A DNA stretch of 32,579 nt from Candidatus Rokuibacteriota bacterium (GCA_030647435.1 JAUSJX010000119.1:1-32579); one strand, 5' to 3'. Positions 15,737 through 24,382 are shown, numbered from the stretch's first letter. Numbers and translations are program-made. The notes: generated by a model from the sequence alone, not told the origin.

Positions 15737-16267
15737 TCAGGTCGGCCAGCTGCGACGCACCGGATCCTTGCCGTCCCAGTTCTGGGCGGCCGCGCGCACA
15801 CCGTCAAAAATGCGCTTGCGGGCCGGCGTCAGGTCTGCCATTTCGATCACCGTGCCGGGATGGCCCTCGTTCCAGAAATAGACGAAGCGGCCGCGCGGGC
15901 TGTCGCCTTCCTGGCCGATTTCGTAGCCGGTCGCCAGCGCGCGGTCATAGATTTCATCGTACTTGTCCGGCCAGCTCGACCAATGCTGCAACCCCTCATG
16001 ACCAGCGCGGAGAAAATCCCGATACATGGTAGGCGTGTCGCAGCGCTGCTGGATCAACTCGATCTGCATATCGCCGGAATTGGCCAACGCGATGGACAGA
16101 TGCACATCGTCATGGCGCGTGCCGCGATAGGTGAAGGCGGTAACCGGCAGCTTGTCGGTGTAGAACCACGGACCCACCCCGCACACTTTCACCCAATGCT
16201 GCATCGCCGCCTCGATATCACGCACCACGACACCCATCTGGCGCAGCGGCCCGAACAAGCGGCTCAT
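15737..16267 (-). CDS. VOC-superfamily (glyoxalase/dioxygenase-fold) protein
   Basis: This encodes 176 residues from ATG 16267, with AAGGAGG about 8 bp upstream. The fold signature starts QMGVVVRDIEAAMQHWVKVC followed by GVGPWFYTDK, the pattern of methylmalonyl-CoA epimerase-like Glyoxalase_4 proteins. The second module has GHEGLQHWSSWPDKYDEIYD and FVYFWNEGHPGTVIEMAD. Candidate metal ligands are H or Q at the starts of the two modules and E in VIEMAD. Members act on varied small organic acids, so the reaction cannot be assigned. It overlaps the decayed gene upstream. Confidence 0.85.
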   Translation of the reverse strand: MSRLFGPLRQMGVVVRDIEAAMQHWVKVCGVGPWFYTDKLPVTAFTYRGTRHDDVHLSIALANSGDMQIELIQQRCDTPTMYRDFLRAGHEGLQHWSSWPDKYDEIYDRALATGYEIGQEGDSPRGRFVYFWNEGHPGTVIEMADLTPARKRIFDGVRAAAQNWDGKDPVRRSWPT

Positions 16268-16563
16268 GGCGTTCCTCCTTGCCATTCGACCTACCGGTAG
16301 AACTTTCCGCGCCGACACGGGCACCGGCGGCGTTGGCACGATACGTCAACAGATAATCCGCCGAAGAAAATCTACGGGTAAAATTCCAATAATCCACCAG
16401 GCGCCAGGGCGAGTTGGCGATCACGCGGCCGCTGGCATTCTTGTACCAATTGCCGACGCCCTCGTACGACCACAAGATAGAGCCCAACAAATGGCAGGAA
16501 CAACATCGCTAACAGTGCGGCGATGAATAGAACCTGCACGGGAAGAGCCGCAATGTACTTCAT
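16218..16563 (-). pseudogene. Frameshifted small membrane protein gene
   Basis: ATG 16563 begins MKYIAALPVQVLFIAALLAM followed by LFLPFVGLYLVVVR, a membrane helix. The continuation SYEGVGNWYKNASGRVIANS then PWRLVDYWNFTRRF is in the neighbouring frame, entered near 16470. Joined, they make one plausible protein with an N-terminal anchor and a soluble aromatic-rich tail. The tail frame reads through the ribosome site of the VOC gene and stops at 16218, so the native end may also be lost. Either a real frameshift or a single-base assembly error explains this. Confidence 0.6.
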
Positions 16564-16610
16564 GGCACCTCAGCTCTAGTGTTCTTCTTGTTGCGAGAGG
16601 GCGTGACCTG

Positions 16611-17015
16611 TCAACGGTTTAGGCTTGTCTCTGATGTCTTCGCCCCATGGGAAGCGGTAACGCCCCTCCCCGAGATCAAAACTACCCGTTCGCTATAATC
16701 CGCGTTCACCATAAAGACCTCTGAGGCCCAAAGATCGTGCTCGTCGCCTTGGCCACGATAAGGCGCGCGATTCAAGAGACGCCCTCCCGCATTGATCAGT
16801 TCTGCCCTTAGAGCGTAGATAACATAAAACCCGCTCTCAGTCATGGCCCGTCTCCCCCGAGGGTCCTCCCTCGGGACCTGCCTGGTCACAGCCATCATTA
16901 CATCGATGGCGACCCAGAAGCCGGTCGCCCTCGATAGATGAAAGTTCGAACACTCTTCAAACGCACCAGCGCTCCTTCCAGCAGACACCGCGCTGGGTAT
17001 CCGTCCTCCAACCAT
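16611..17015 (-). CDS. Doubtful ORF spanning a repeat copy
   Basis: This encodes 134 residues with no recognisable domain. The central part, VTRQVPREDPRGRRAMTESG followed by FYVIYALRA, is the minus-strand translation of the dispersed repeat at 16811-16891 and reappears at the end of the ORF at 21522. The C-terminal 60 residues (INAGGRLLNRAPYRGQGDEH and onward) are not low complexity and could be a relic of a real gene. There is no strong ribosome site. It is reported because the repeat is in frame here; it may not be expressed. Confidence 0.25.
   Translation of the reverse strand: MVGGRIPSAVSAGRSAGAFEECSNFHLSRATGFWVAIDVMMAVTRQVPREDPRGRRAMTESGFYVIYALRAELINAGGRLLNRAPYRGQGDEHDLWASEVFMVNADYSERVVLISGRGVTASHGAKTSETSLNR
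16811..16891 (+). repeat. Dispersed repeat copy 2 (family 1)
   Basis: The head GAGCGTAGATAACATAAAA is followed by CTCAGTCATGGCCCG and a perfect 8-bp hairpin, CCCGAGGG-TCCT-CCCTCGGG, at 16856-16875, ending GGTCACAG. It lies downstream of pckG (minus strand) and before the small ORFs to its left. GCATTGATC at 16789-16797 also occurs left of copy 1. Confidence 0.85.
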
Positions 17016-17032
17016 TTACAGAGCAGGTTACA

Positions 17033-17059
17033 AATCGTCGCGCATTCGGGTTGACGATT
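17033..17059 (-). terminator. Inverted repeat downstream of pckG
   Basis: AATCGTC at 17033-17039 and GACGATT at 17053-17059 form a 7-bp stem with a 13-base loop just past the pckG stop. On the minus strand it ends GACGATTTGTAAC, with only a short T-rich tail. It is a weak terminator candidate. Confidence 0.35.
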
Positions 17060-17074
17060 GGAATGCGGCCTGGG

Positions 17075-18913
17075 CTACAGGGCGCGTTCCAGGGCGTCCC
17101 GCTGCGCGTAAAGCTCCTGCGGCATACGTGCCTTGAGCTTCTCGAACAGCTCCGCGTGGTCCTGCACTTCCTTGCGCCAGATCGCGGGGTCGATCTTCGT
17201 CAATTCCTCGAAGCGCTCGCGCGTGAAGCCTTCGAGTCCGCCCCATTCGAGGTCCTCGTAGCGCGGTTGCAGCCCTAGCGGGGTCCTTACGGCGTCCACT
17301 TTGCCCTCGATGCGGTCGATGATCCATTTCAGCACGCGCATGTTATCGCCGAAGCCGGGCCAGATAAACTCGCCCTTCCCGTCCTGCCGGAACCAGTTCA
17401 CGCCGAAGATGCGCGGCGGTTGCTTGAGGCCCTTGCCGATCTTGAGCCAGTGCTTGAAGTAATCTCCGTAGTGGTAACCGCAGAAGGGCAGCATCGCGAA
17501 CGGATCGCGCCGCACCACGCCCACCTGGCCCACGATCGCGGCGGTCGTTTCCGACGCCATCGTCGAGGCCAGGTACACTCCGTGCGTCCAATCGAACGAC
17601 TCCGTCACCAGCGGCACGGCGGTCGCGCGCCGCCCGCCGAACAGGAACACGCTGATTGGCACCCCGTCCGGGTTTTCCCAATCCGGATCCACGGACGGGA
17701 TTTGGCTGCAGCTCATGGTGAAGCGCGCGTTGGGATGAGCCGCCTTGCGCCCGCATGCCGGTGTCCAGGCATTGCCCTGCCAGTCCGTGAGCTCTTTCGG
17801 GGGTTCTTTCGTCAGGCCTTCCCACCACACATCGCCGTCCGGCAGCAGCGCAACGTTGGTGAATATCGTGTCGTGCTTGACCGCTTCCAGGCAGTTGGGA
17901 TTGGTAAACTGCGAGGTTCCAGGCGCGACGCCGAACGCGCCGGCCTCGGGGTTGATCGCGTAGAGCCGGCCGTCCTTGCCGGGCTTGATCCAGGCGATAT
18001 CCTCGCCGATGGTCGTGACCTTCCAGCCTCTATCCTTGAATATCTTGGGCGGCACCAGCATCGCGAGATTGGTCTTGCCGCATGCGCTCGGGAACGCCGC
18101 CGCCACGTAGTACTTCTTCTTCTCGGGCGTCTCGAGGCCGAGGATCAGCATATGCTCGGCGAGCCAGCCCTGCTCCTTCGCCATGATGGAGGCGATCCGC
18201 AGCGCCAGACACTTCTTGCCGAGCAGTGCGTTGCCGCCGTACCCGCTGCCGAAGGACCAGATTTCCTTGGTCTCCGGGTAATGCACGATGTACTTGTGCT
18301 CCTTGTTGCTCGGCCACGAGATGTCCTTCTGCCCCTGCGCGAGCGGCATGCCGACCGAATGCACGCAGGGCACGAAGGCACCGTCGGCGCCCAGCACGTC
18401 GAGCACCTTGCGGCCGATGCGCGTCATGAGCTTCATGTTGACGACGACGTACGGCGAGTCGGTAAGCTCCACCCCGATGTGGGCGATGTGCGAACCGAGC
18501 GGTCCCATGCTGTACGGGATCACGTACATGGTCCGTCCGCGCATGCAACCGTCGAAGAACGTGTTGAGGGTGGCCCGCATCTCGTCCGGGGCCACCCAGT
18601 TATTGTTGGGGCCGGCGTCTTCCCGGTTGCGGCTGCAGACAAAGGTCCGCTCCTCCATGCGCGCGACATCGTCGGGATCGGAGCGGGCGAGGAAGCAGCC
18701 CGGGCGCTTCTGCTCGTTCAACTTGGTCAGGGTGCCGGAGGCAATCATCTCGCTGCACAACCGGTCGTACTCTGCTTGCGACCCGTCGCACCAATGGATG
18801 CGGTCGGGCTTGGTCAGGCTCGCGATTTCCGCCACCCAGGCCTTGAGCTTGGCGTGGCTCACCGGGTAGTCATTGGACTGCACGAGATGCGCGGCCGTAG
18901 CGGGACGATTCAT
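17075..18913 (-). CDS. pckG: Phosphoenolpyruvate carboxykinase (GTP)
   Basis: This encodes 612 residues, full length for the GTP-dependent class. The ribosome site is AAGGAG before ATG 18913. The enzyme decarboxylates and phosphorylates oxaloacetate to PEP in gluconeogenesis. The family signature FPSACGKTN lies at residues 274-282 (P-loop with the reactive cysteine). The substrate-binding region has [20 protein letters not shown], and the mobile-loop and metal region has [20 protein letters not shown] followed by [12 protein letters not shown]. The nucleotide site has [20 protein letters not shown]. No catalytic residue appears lost. It stands alone, bounded by repeats at 16811 and 18984, and its GC is lower than the liv region. 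Confidence 0.97.
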   Translation of the reverse strand: MNRPATAAHLVQSNDYPVSHAKLKAWVAEIASLTKPDRIHWCDGSQAEYDRLCSEMIASGTLTKLNEQKRPGCFLARSDPDDVARMEERTFVCSRNREDAGPNNNWVAPDEMRATLNTFFDGCMRGRTMYVIPYSMGPLGSHIAHIGVELTDSPYVVVNMKLMTRIGRKVLDVLGADGAFVPCVHSVGMPLAQGQKDISWPSNKEHKYIVHYPETKEIWSFGSGYGGNALLGKKCLALRIASIMAKEQGWLAEHMLILGLETPEKKKYYVAAAFPSACGKTNLAMLVPPKIFKDRGWKVTTIGEDIAWIKPGKDGRLYAINPEAGAFGVAPGTSQFTNPNCLEAVKHDTIFTNVALLPDGDVWWEGLTKEPPKELTDWQGNAWTPACGRKAAHPNARFTMSCSQIPSVDPDWENPDGVPISVFLFGGRRATAVPLVTESFDWTHGVYLASTMASETTAAIVGQVGVVRRDPFAMLPFCGYHYGDYFKHWLKIGKGLKQPPRIFGVNWFRQDGKGEFIWPGFGDNMRVLKWIIDRIEGKVDAVRTPLGLQPRYEDLEWGGLEGFTRERFEELTKIDPAIWRKEVQDHAELFEKLKARMPQELYAQRDALERAL

Positions 18914-18983
18914 AAGGCTCCTTCTCCGATACGTTCTTCTAAAAACAAAGGCACAGCCGCAATATTATCGCCGCTTTGCCGTT

Positions 18984-19062
18984 GAGCGTAGATAACATAA
19001 CCCCCGTTCTCAGTCATGTGGACTTGCCCGAGTGTCTTCCCCCCGGATCTGCCTTGTCACAG
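18984..19062 (+). repeat. Dispersed repeat copy 3 (family 1, hairpin eroded)
   Basis: The head GAGCGTAGATAACATAA continues CCCCCGTTCTCAGTCATG. The central stem is damaged (CCCGAGTG-TCTT-CCCCCCGG) and a small deletion precedes it. The end is TTGTCACAG. It separates pckG from the TPR-methyltransferase gene; both are minus-strand genes. Confidence 0.8.
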
Positions 19063-19095
19063 CGATATGCATGACGAACGAGCGCAACGCCTCGG

Positions 19096-20445
19096 TCAGC
19101 ATGTGCATCCGTTGGGAGTCGCGGGTTTTGTTGCCGTCACCACCAGACCCGCGACAGGGGCGCCGGATTCCATGCGCAACTCTGCGCGCGCGATGTCCGC
19201 CTTCAGACCCGCTTCGACGAGCACGCACTCGACGTACTGGGCCCGGTGGTTGAAACGGCCGTGGGGCTTGATGCAATACGTCGATAAGGCGTCGTCCTCG
19301 GTCGCTTCCTCGACGGTGAAGATGAGCCGTCCGCCGGATCGCAAAGCTCCGGCCGCAGCGGCGGCGACATCCTTGAGCGCCCCGAAATAGACGAGCGTGT
19401 CCGCCGTCACGATCAGATCGAACGCGTCGTAGTGATCCTGAAGGTATGCAATCAATTCGCCTCTGACGAGCTCATCATAGACGTTCTTCTCCCGCGCGTG
19501 TTCCAGCATACCTTCCGACAGATCCACTCCGACCAGCCAGCGGGCATAGGGCGCCACGAGGGGACCACAGAGCCCGGTTCCGCACCCGGCATCCAGGACA
19601 TCGAGGGTTCGTGCCGCGGGGAGACCGGCATCAGCCAGCGCCGCAGCCACGAGCGCCGGCGCCTGATAGTCGAGCTTCGCGAGCTTGGCTTCGAAGCTCG
19701 CCGCAAAGCTGTCGAACGTCTTCTGCACGTACGCGTCGGATGCGCGTGTCGGAACGTCGCGGCCCGACACCGCCGCCAGTGTGTGCCGCGCCACCGGATC
19801 GTCCGGCTCCGACTTCAGCCACTCCTCGCACACGATGACGGCCTTGTCGGGTTGGCCGATGACGCAATACGCCAGCGCCAGCAGGCGACGCGCTTCCGGA
19901 TACTGCGGCTTCAGCGTGAGAGCCTTGCAATAGCACGTCACCGCCTCCTGGGTGCGATGGGTCGCGCTCAACAGAATGGCCAGATTGTGGTACGCGTCAG
20001 GCTGGTCGGGGTTCAGGCGGATCGCCGTGCGATAGGCCTCTTCGGCCTCCGCGGTCATACCTTGCGCCCTCAGCAGGACGCCAATGTTGTTGTGCGCATT
20101 GGCGTGCGTGGGTTGTAGCACCAGCGCCCGCCGGTAGGCGACAACGGCCTCCTGCAGTTTCCCCTTGTCCTGGAAGATGATGCCAAGATTGCTGTGCCAG
20201 TCAGGCTGATCGGGTGCGAGGTCGAGACTCCTGGTAATCAACGCGATCGCTTCCTCGCTGCGACCTTGCTGGTGTGCCAGCACGCCTGAATAGTGCAGCG
20301 CGTCGGGCTGATCGGGCTTCAGTTCCAGCACCTTTCGATACAGTGCCTCCGCCTCGGCCAGCTGGCCGTTCTTCTGGCACCGAATGGCGATCGCCATCGC
20401 CTCGTCGACGGTGACTTCACGCGGCGCGGTGGGCGATTGTTCCAT
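19096..20445 (-). CDS. TPR-repeat protein with C-terminal SAM-dependent methyltransferase domain
   Basis: This encodes 449 residues. Residues about 14-215 are six tetratricopeptide units, visible from the repeating pattern G-x-x-x-E-A-x-x-x-Y-R-x-A/V-L-x-L-x-P-x-x-P-x-A/D, for example LYRKVLELKPDQPDALHYSG and AYRRALVLQPTHANAHNNIG. Residues about 240-440 form a class I methyltransferase with motif I VLDAGCGTGLCGP (283-295), acidic motif II VGVDLS, and motif IV DLIVTADTLVYFG. This TPR-plus-methyltransferase layout is known in proteobacteria, with undefined substrates. It lies directly downstream of hcp on the same strand and may share a transcript. Confidence 0.88.
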   Translation of the reverse strand: MEQSPTAPREVTVDEAMAIAIRCQKNGQLAEAEALYRKVLELKPDQPDALHYSGVLAHQQGRSEEAIALITRSLDLAPDQPDWHSNLGIIFQDKGKLQEAVVAYRRALVLQPTHANAHNNIGVLLRAQGMTAEAEEAYRTAIRLNPDQPDAYHNLAILLSATHRTQEAVTCYCKALTLKPQYPEARRLLALAYCVIGQPDKAVIVCEEWLKSEPDDPVARHTLAAVSGRDVPTRASDAYVQKTFDSFAASFEAKLAKLDYQAPALVAAALADAGLPAARTLDVLDAGCGTGLCGPLVAPYARWLVGVDLSEGMLEHAREKNVYDELVRGELIAYLQDHYDAFDLIVTADTLVYFGALKDVAAAAAGALRSGGRLIFTVEEATEDDALSTYCIKPHGRFNHRAQYVECVLVEAGLKADIARAELRMESGAPVAGLVVTATKPATPNGCTC

Positions 20446-20454
20446 GACGGGTCT

Positions 20455-20634
20455 CTATTCGAAGCCTGGTCGCACGTCTACTCCAACCGATAGTCGAAAT
20501 CGCCGTCGGCCACGGCGAGGCGCACGTCGTCCAACGCCGAACCGATCATCGTCCAGCGTCTCCCCTTTGATCACGCCACCCTTGGCGCCTCTGACCATCA
20601 GGAACATGTCGCCGGGAGAGTGCGCGTCGCTCAA
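20455..20634 (-). pseudogene. N-terminal Hcp-like fragment
   Basis: A frame opening at TTG 20634, one base after the hcp stop, reads SDAHSPGDMFLMVRGAKGGV followed by IKGETLDD. This matches the start of Hcp proteins (MFLKVxGxKGxIKGESxDD). It then runs into arginine-rich nonsense and stops at 20455. The conserved Hcp beta-barrel is absent. The fragment is a truncated second hcp in the same transcription unit, left between hcp and the TPR-methyltransferase gene. Confidence 0.5.
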
Positions 20635-20635
20635 C

Positions 20636-21115
20636 CTAGCCTTCCTTGTTCAGCTTTATGTCGTACTTGAAGTGCACGCCTGCGTCGAGCGATCCATCCG
20701 GCTTCTGCGGCCTGTATTCCAAGTCGACTTTCGCCGGCTTCAGGGTCACGCCTTCGACACCGACCTCTCCGTCGCTGAGCGAAGGTTGAACGCTCGTGAT
20801 GAGGATGTCGTTCATCTTGATGATCAGAAACTCCTGCTGCCCCTTGCCCGCCTTTCGGGCGGTAATCGTGGCGTCCTTGATGTGCTTGCCCGTGGCGCAG
20901 GCTGCCATCAGAAGAGGCGATGCCTTGTCGATGTGGTGAGCAAGATGGAAATCCGAAAAGCTCGCTTTGCCGGATCCTCCTCCACCCCCCTGCCCCGTGC
21001 CCCCGGTTTGCGACACGCCCCATGACCATGAGAGCACCTCGACCTCGTCCTTGTGCTTGGCGTCGAGCGATTCGCCCTTGATAGTTCCGATCTTCGCGAA
21101 GATGTCTGGCGCCAT
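20636..21115 (-). CDS. hcp: Hcp-family type VI secretion tube/effector protein
   Basis: This encodes 159 residues from ATG 21115, with GAGGAG 7 bp upstream. The protein begins APDIFAKIGTIKGESLDAKH, continues DEVEVLSWSWGVSQTG and ends with VHFKYDIKLNKEG, the recognisable Hcp1 (PF05638) pattern. Hcp hexamers form the inner tube of type VI secretion systems and chaperone small effectors. A Gly-rich loop (GGTGQGGGGGSGK) is longer than usual. No tss structural genes are in the window, so this is an orphan Hcp here. An AT-rich segment upstream may be its promoter. Confidence 0.9.
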   Translation of the reverse strand: MAPDIFAKIGTIKGESLDAKHKDEVEVLSWSWGVSQTGGTGQGGGGGSGKASFSDFHLAHHIDKASPLLMAACATGKHIKDATITARKAGKGQQEFLIIKMNDILITSVQPSLSDGEVGVEGVTLKPAKVDLEYRPQKPDGSLDAGVHFKYDIKLNKEG

Positions 21116-21143
21116 TACTACGCTCCTCTTCCCACCCGGTTGG

Positions 21144-21180
21144 TGAAATAAATAAAATATAATAAAATATTCAATATGCC
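21144..21180 (-). promoter_or_regulatory. AT-rich promoter-like segment upstream of hcp
   Basis: About 35 bp of nearly pure A+T stands out from the GC-rich surroundings. On the minus strand TTGAAT is followed after 17 bp by TTATTT, with several TATATT/TATTTT alternatives. It begins about 30 bp upstream of the hcp start. AT-rich tracts like this also attract H-NS-type silencers. Confidence 0.4.
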
Positions 21181-21521
21181 CGTCGTCGGCGTTCTGTGCC
21201 GATGCAACGCTGCAGTGATGCAGTATCGGTGCTACGTTCGCTCGGTTGTGCTCGATTCGGGTTACCGGCGCGCGTTCGGCAGCCGGATCGGCGCTTCCCA
21301 AGCGCTCCGCAACGGGCGTTGCGGCAAATCATGCAGTCGCCGGGCGCAGCAAGTCAAGCGCGGAGCGCGCTCGCCCCTGAGCGCGGCTTTGCTTGCCTGA
21401 ACGCGACAAACTCGGGCAGCATTGGTCATAACGCCGCTTGCGCACGCCCACGACCCCCCAACAGGAAGCCAGATCGCTCGCCAACCGACCCAGCGCATGC
21501 TCGATTCGCGCCCCAGGACCA
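21181..21521. other. Non-coding stretch between hcp promoter region and a small membrane gene
   Basis: No credible gene is seen on either strand; the short ORFs here lack ribosome sites and domain-like sequence. The stretch contains a GC-rich imperfect dyad around 21305-21325 (CGCAACGGGCGTTGCGG). Nothing else is recognised. Confidence 0.4.
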
Positions 21522-21824
21522 TCAAGCGCGTGGAGCGTAGATAACATAAAGCCCGTTCTCAGTCATGGCCCGTCTTGCCCGAGGGTCTTCCCTCGGAACC
21601 CGCCGTGTCACAGGAGGGCTCTTCGCGATCTGCTTGTCGATCCGCTGAACGGCCTCGACGAGCTCGAGCGTGGCCCCGCCGACATTGACTTTGCTGACCC
21701 GTGGGGGGAGGGAGATGATGTCGGTGCGGAGAGCGAACACCAGGAGGATCATGGTGCAGGGCCAAATGAGGCCTTTGGCCAGACCGATGAATATGCCAAG
21801 ACGGTCATTCGCTCCATCAGCCAT
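21522..21824 (-). CDS. Small single-helix membrane protein whose C-terminus is encoded by a repeat
   Basis: This encodes 100 residues from ATG 21824. One transmembrane helix (GIFIGLAKGLIWPCTMILLV) is followed by a short soluble part, VNVGGATLELVEAVQRIDKQ. From VTRRVPREDPRARRAMTENG to the stop the protein is the minus-strand translation of the repeat at 21533-21613. The native C-terminus was therefore probably replaced when the repeat arrived, or the repeat provides the stop. It lies between the lipase-like gene and hcp on the same strand. Function is unknown. Confidence 0.5.
   Translation of the reverse strand: MADGANDRLGIFIGLAKGLIWPCTMILLVFALRTDIISLPPRVSKVNVGGATLELVEAVQRIDKQIAKSPPVTRRVPREDPRARRAMTENGLYVIYAPRA
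21533..21613 (+). repeat. Dispersed repeat copy 4 (family 1, best preserved)
   Basis: The head GAGCGTAGATAACATAAAG is followed by CCCGTTCTCAGTCATGGCCCG and a perfect hairpin CCGAGGG-TCTT-CCCTCGG at 21579-21596, ending GTGTCACAG. It overlaps the 3' end of the small membrane gene. Confidence 0.85.
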
Positions 21825-22069
21825 AACGTGTCCCTCTTCTTCCTACTTCCACGCGATCGCCTCCCAGGGGCTCCGCCAGCCGCACCTCCGTCTAGCGGGC
21901 TGCTCTCGGACTGCGTTGACCATTCCGCGTATCAGCGGGTGTCGTTGGAGAGGCGGGCATGGGGCCGCAGACGATCGACGTGGGCGCCTTTGAGTTTCGT
22001 CCATCTCCCGCTGCTGCGAAGGACGAGTAGTCGTCGTCGGGAGTGGCGATGCGCGATGGCCCCAGAAAG

Positions 22070-23626
22070 TCATCCTGCGCGGGTTGATGTCTCAACTCCG
22101 TCATGTGTCAGGTCGGTGTCGGGCCATAGACCGGGCTTGATCGAGAGCACACCAGTCACCGCGCCTCCCGCCCTGAGCCCGACCCTGAATACGCCATTGG
22201 CGTCCCGCGTCATCGGCGCCCAGTTATCGCCCTCCGAAAGCCATCGGTACGAGACCTCTTCATCACCCAGACGGACTTCCACGCTCTCGTTGTAGATCGG
22301 CCTCTCCGGATACTCGTGGTCCCAAAGGAATCCGTCTCGGACTCTATGCTCGACGATACGAATCTTCGCGCCGAAATGTGAGAATTTGTCTCCCTCGTCT
22401 CTCAACCGAGAGTTGACGAACGCGGTGTGCAGCAGCAGTCGCGGCGGTACCTGCGCACGCTCGAGCCGGATCGCGTTCTCGCATGGATCCTGCTGCCTCC
22501 GATGGAGGTACGTACCACTCCTCCGGATCGAGAAGAGAAACTCGAAGTCGTAGAAGTAGTGATCGTTCCCGGTGGGCGCCGTGGTCCCGAACTTGATGTC
22601 GTCGAGTGAAATCTCGGCCCTGGTATCACCGAACAGGAATCGCTGGATGTTTTCATAGCTTTCGTAGCTGTTGACAATCCCGCGGGTCCCGGAGTGTGCA
22701 CGATGGACATTCGCCCAGAACGACCTCCGCTCGTCTGGGTAGCCGACCTCTTCCGGAGGCTTCGGACCGGCGACCACGTAGGCGTAGTCCTGCTTGACGA
22801 GTCCATCGCTGAAACTTCCCGTTAGCTCCCTTGTCACTCCATACGAGCGGTAGTCGCTACCGATGATGCAGAGGCAGCGCTTGACCGGAAATGCATGCTT
22901 TGCGCTTGGGTCACCGAGGCTGTGGAGGTCCTCGGTCGGGTCGAGCTTCAGATACTCACGCATTCGCTCTTCCTTGAAGATGTTGGCGTCGAACGGATTG
23001 AGCTTCGACGTGAGGAGGTTCTCGATCACGTCGGGAATCCGGCCCAGATTGATGCCGCGGTGCGGAGTGCCCATCGTGACGAACCGGTAGATCCAGTCCT
23101 TCGGGTCCTTGTTGTGCACATGTGGTATTAGATTTTGGATCAGTGTCCGGCAGACGAGTCCGCCCATCGAGTGAGCGATCAAGATGACTCGATAATCCCG
23201 GTCGTTCTCTCCGAGGTCGACGCCTGCCTTTCGCAGCCGCTCGGGGATCGTTTGACAGACGAGTGTGTATAGATCCTCGGCGTGCTCCTCGATCCTGCGG
23301 ACCGTGTCACGGAACACGTCCTGATCGTAGAACCTTGATACCCAGACGCTCCTGGACGGGTTGGAATGGAAGATCTCGATGCCACGGTTGACCGAGTCGG
23401 CATACCCGTAGTCCCTGATCTTCATGAGTCGGATGAGCTGGCCCTCGAAGACGTCGGCCTCGAAATACTGTGGGGCCGGGGCTTGACGCTTCTCGACGGA
23501 TGTGGCCGAAAAACCGTAGTACGTATCGTTGAATGTCTCCTCACGCTCGGCGGCTCGCATCGCGTAGCCGCGGACATACACGATGGGATAGTAGGGCGCC
23601 TCGATCTTGAACCGATAAGTGTTCAT
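22070..23626 (-). CDS. Lipase-like alpha/beta hydrolase (PGAP1/lipase type)
   Basis: This encodes 518 residues from ATG 23626, with GAGGAG 8 bp upstream; a longer in-frame extension to 23857 lacks this and is GC-rich filler. The nucleophile elbow is VILIAHSMGGLVCR, with catalytic Ser 153 in AHSMGG, and the following VTMGTPHRGINLG is typical of lipase and PGAP1-like proteins. An oxyanion-side N-terminal YYPIVYVRGYA fits the HG/RG strand. The C-terminal 200 residues (from about FLFGDTRAEISLDD) appear to be a separate beta-rich domain of unknown type. There is no signal peptide. Its location beside hcp raises the possibility of a type VI lipase effector (inference only). Confidence 0.8.
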   Translation of the reverse strand: MNTYRFKIEAPYYPIVYVRGYAMRAAEREETFNDTYYGFSATSVEKRQAPAPQYFEADVFEGQLIRLMKIRDYGYADSVNRGIEIFHSNPSRSVWVSRFYDQDVFRDTVRRIEEHAEDLYTLVCQTIPERLRKAGVDLGENDRDYRVILIAHSMGGLVCRTLIQNLIPHVHNKDPKDWIYRFVTMGTPHRGINLGRIPDVIENLLTSKLNPFDANIFKEERMREYLKLDPTEDLHSLGDPSAKHAFPVKRCLCIIGSDYRSYGVTRELTGSFSDGLVKQDYAYVVAGPKPPEEVGYPDERRSFWANVHRAHSGTRGIVNSYESYENIQRFLFGDTRAEISLDDIKFGTTAPTGNDHYFYDFEFLFSIRRSGTYLHRRQQDPCENAIRLERAQVPPRLLLHTAFVNSRLRDEGDKFSHFGAKIRIVEHRVRDGFLWDHEYPERPIYNESVEVRLGDEEVSYRWLSEGDNWAPMTRDANGVFRVGLRAGGAVTGVLSIKPGLWPDTDLTHDGVETSTRAG

Positions 23627-23699
23627 GAGATATCTCCTCAGCGAGAGCCTCGAGCAACGAGAGCCACAGACGAGCCTGACGTGACACGACGGTGGCCCA

Positions 23700-23735
23700 T
23701 AGGCAACATTAACGCCAGTTCGCATCACGCGGCCC
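23700..23735 (+). repeat. Dispersed repeat copy 5 (partial, hybrid of both families)
   Basis: TAGGCAACATTAACGCC matches the family-2 head (TAAGCAACATGAACGCC) with two changes, while the next bases AGTTCGCATCA resemble family 1 (CGTTCTCAGTCA). It therefore links the two families. It sits about 75 bp upstream of the lipase-like gene. Confidence 0.55.
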
Positions 23736-23739
23736 CATA

Positions 23740-24175
23740 CAGCGGGCATCCAGGACCCCCTGAAAGACCCCAGCGTCGTCGAGCCGCCGGCCCCGGAGCC
23801 CTCCCTGGAGCCGAGCCCGCCCGGCTCTGATCCGGCTCCTGCGGCGAGCCTGCACATGGGACAGAGGCGTCGTCAAGGGCCGCCTGAGCGGCGCAGACGG
23901 CTGCCCTGGCGGCAGTTCGCCGTCGATCTCGAGGAGAACGCTGAGCGGCCCGTGAGAGGCCGGCCTGGCTCCCGGGCGGGGGTTACCCGGTGGCCGCGGC
24001 GTGGTCGGGCTGGGGCGAGGCCGGTCCAGGAGGGGTCTGGGGCCGGCGCCAGCCCAAGGTGGGCGAGGATCGCGCGCAGGAACACCGGGGTCTTGCGCGG
24101 CAGTGTGAGGGCGACGCCCGACGCGTCCCTGAACGGCCCCCGCATCATCGAGACTCCATCACGAGCGGGGCGGCG
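23740..24175. other. GC-rich stretch without a confident gene
   Basis: The only notable frame is on the minus strand at 23873-24148. It starts MMRGPFRDASGVALTLPRKT and contains LRAILAHLGLAPAPDP, faintly like the extreme C-terminus of IS91-type transposases. No catalytic part and no inverted repeats are seen. It is regarded as a remnant or as non-coding. Confidence 0.3.
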
Positions 24176-24358
24176 CTAGAGCTTCGCCGCCCGCTCGGAC
24201 AGCCGCTCGACGAGCGCGATCACTTCTTTCATCCGCTCTCTCAACTCCGCCTCGGCCTTCTTCGCGCCCTCGGCGAGGGCGGCCTCGAGCGCGTCCTCCA
24301 GGTTCGTGACGGCGATCCCGAACACCTTGAGCAAACGGCGCGTGCTGTCCTGAGCCAT
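24176..24358 (-). CDS. Small helical protein of unknown function
   Basis: This encodes 60 residues from ATG 24358, preceded by GGAGTGA. The sequence MAQDSTRRLLKVFGIAVTNL leads into a long charged amphipathic helix rich in Ala, Glu and Lys (EAALAEGAKKAEAELRERMK), likely a coiled coil. It follows the ACT-domain gene on the same strand after 24 bp and is probably co-transcribed with it. I recognise no family. Confidence 0.65.
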   Translation of the reverse strand: MAQDSTRRLLKVFGIAVTNLEDALEAALAEGAKKAEAELRERMKEVIALVERLSERAAKL

Positions 24359-24382
24359 GGTTCACTCCGTCGCCCATCAGCT

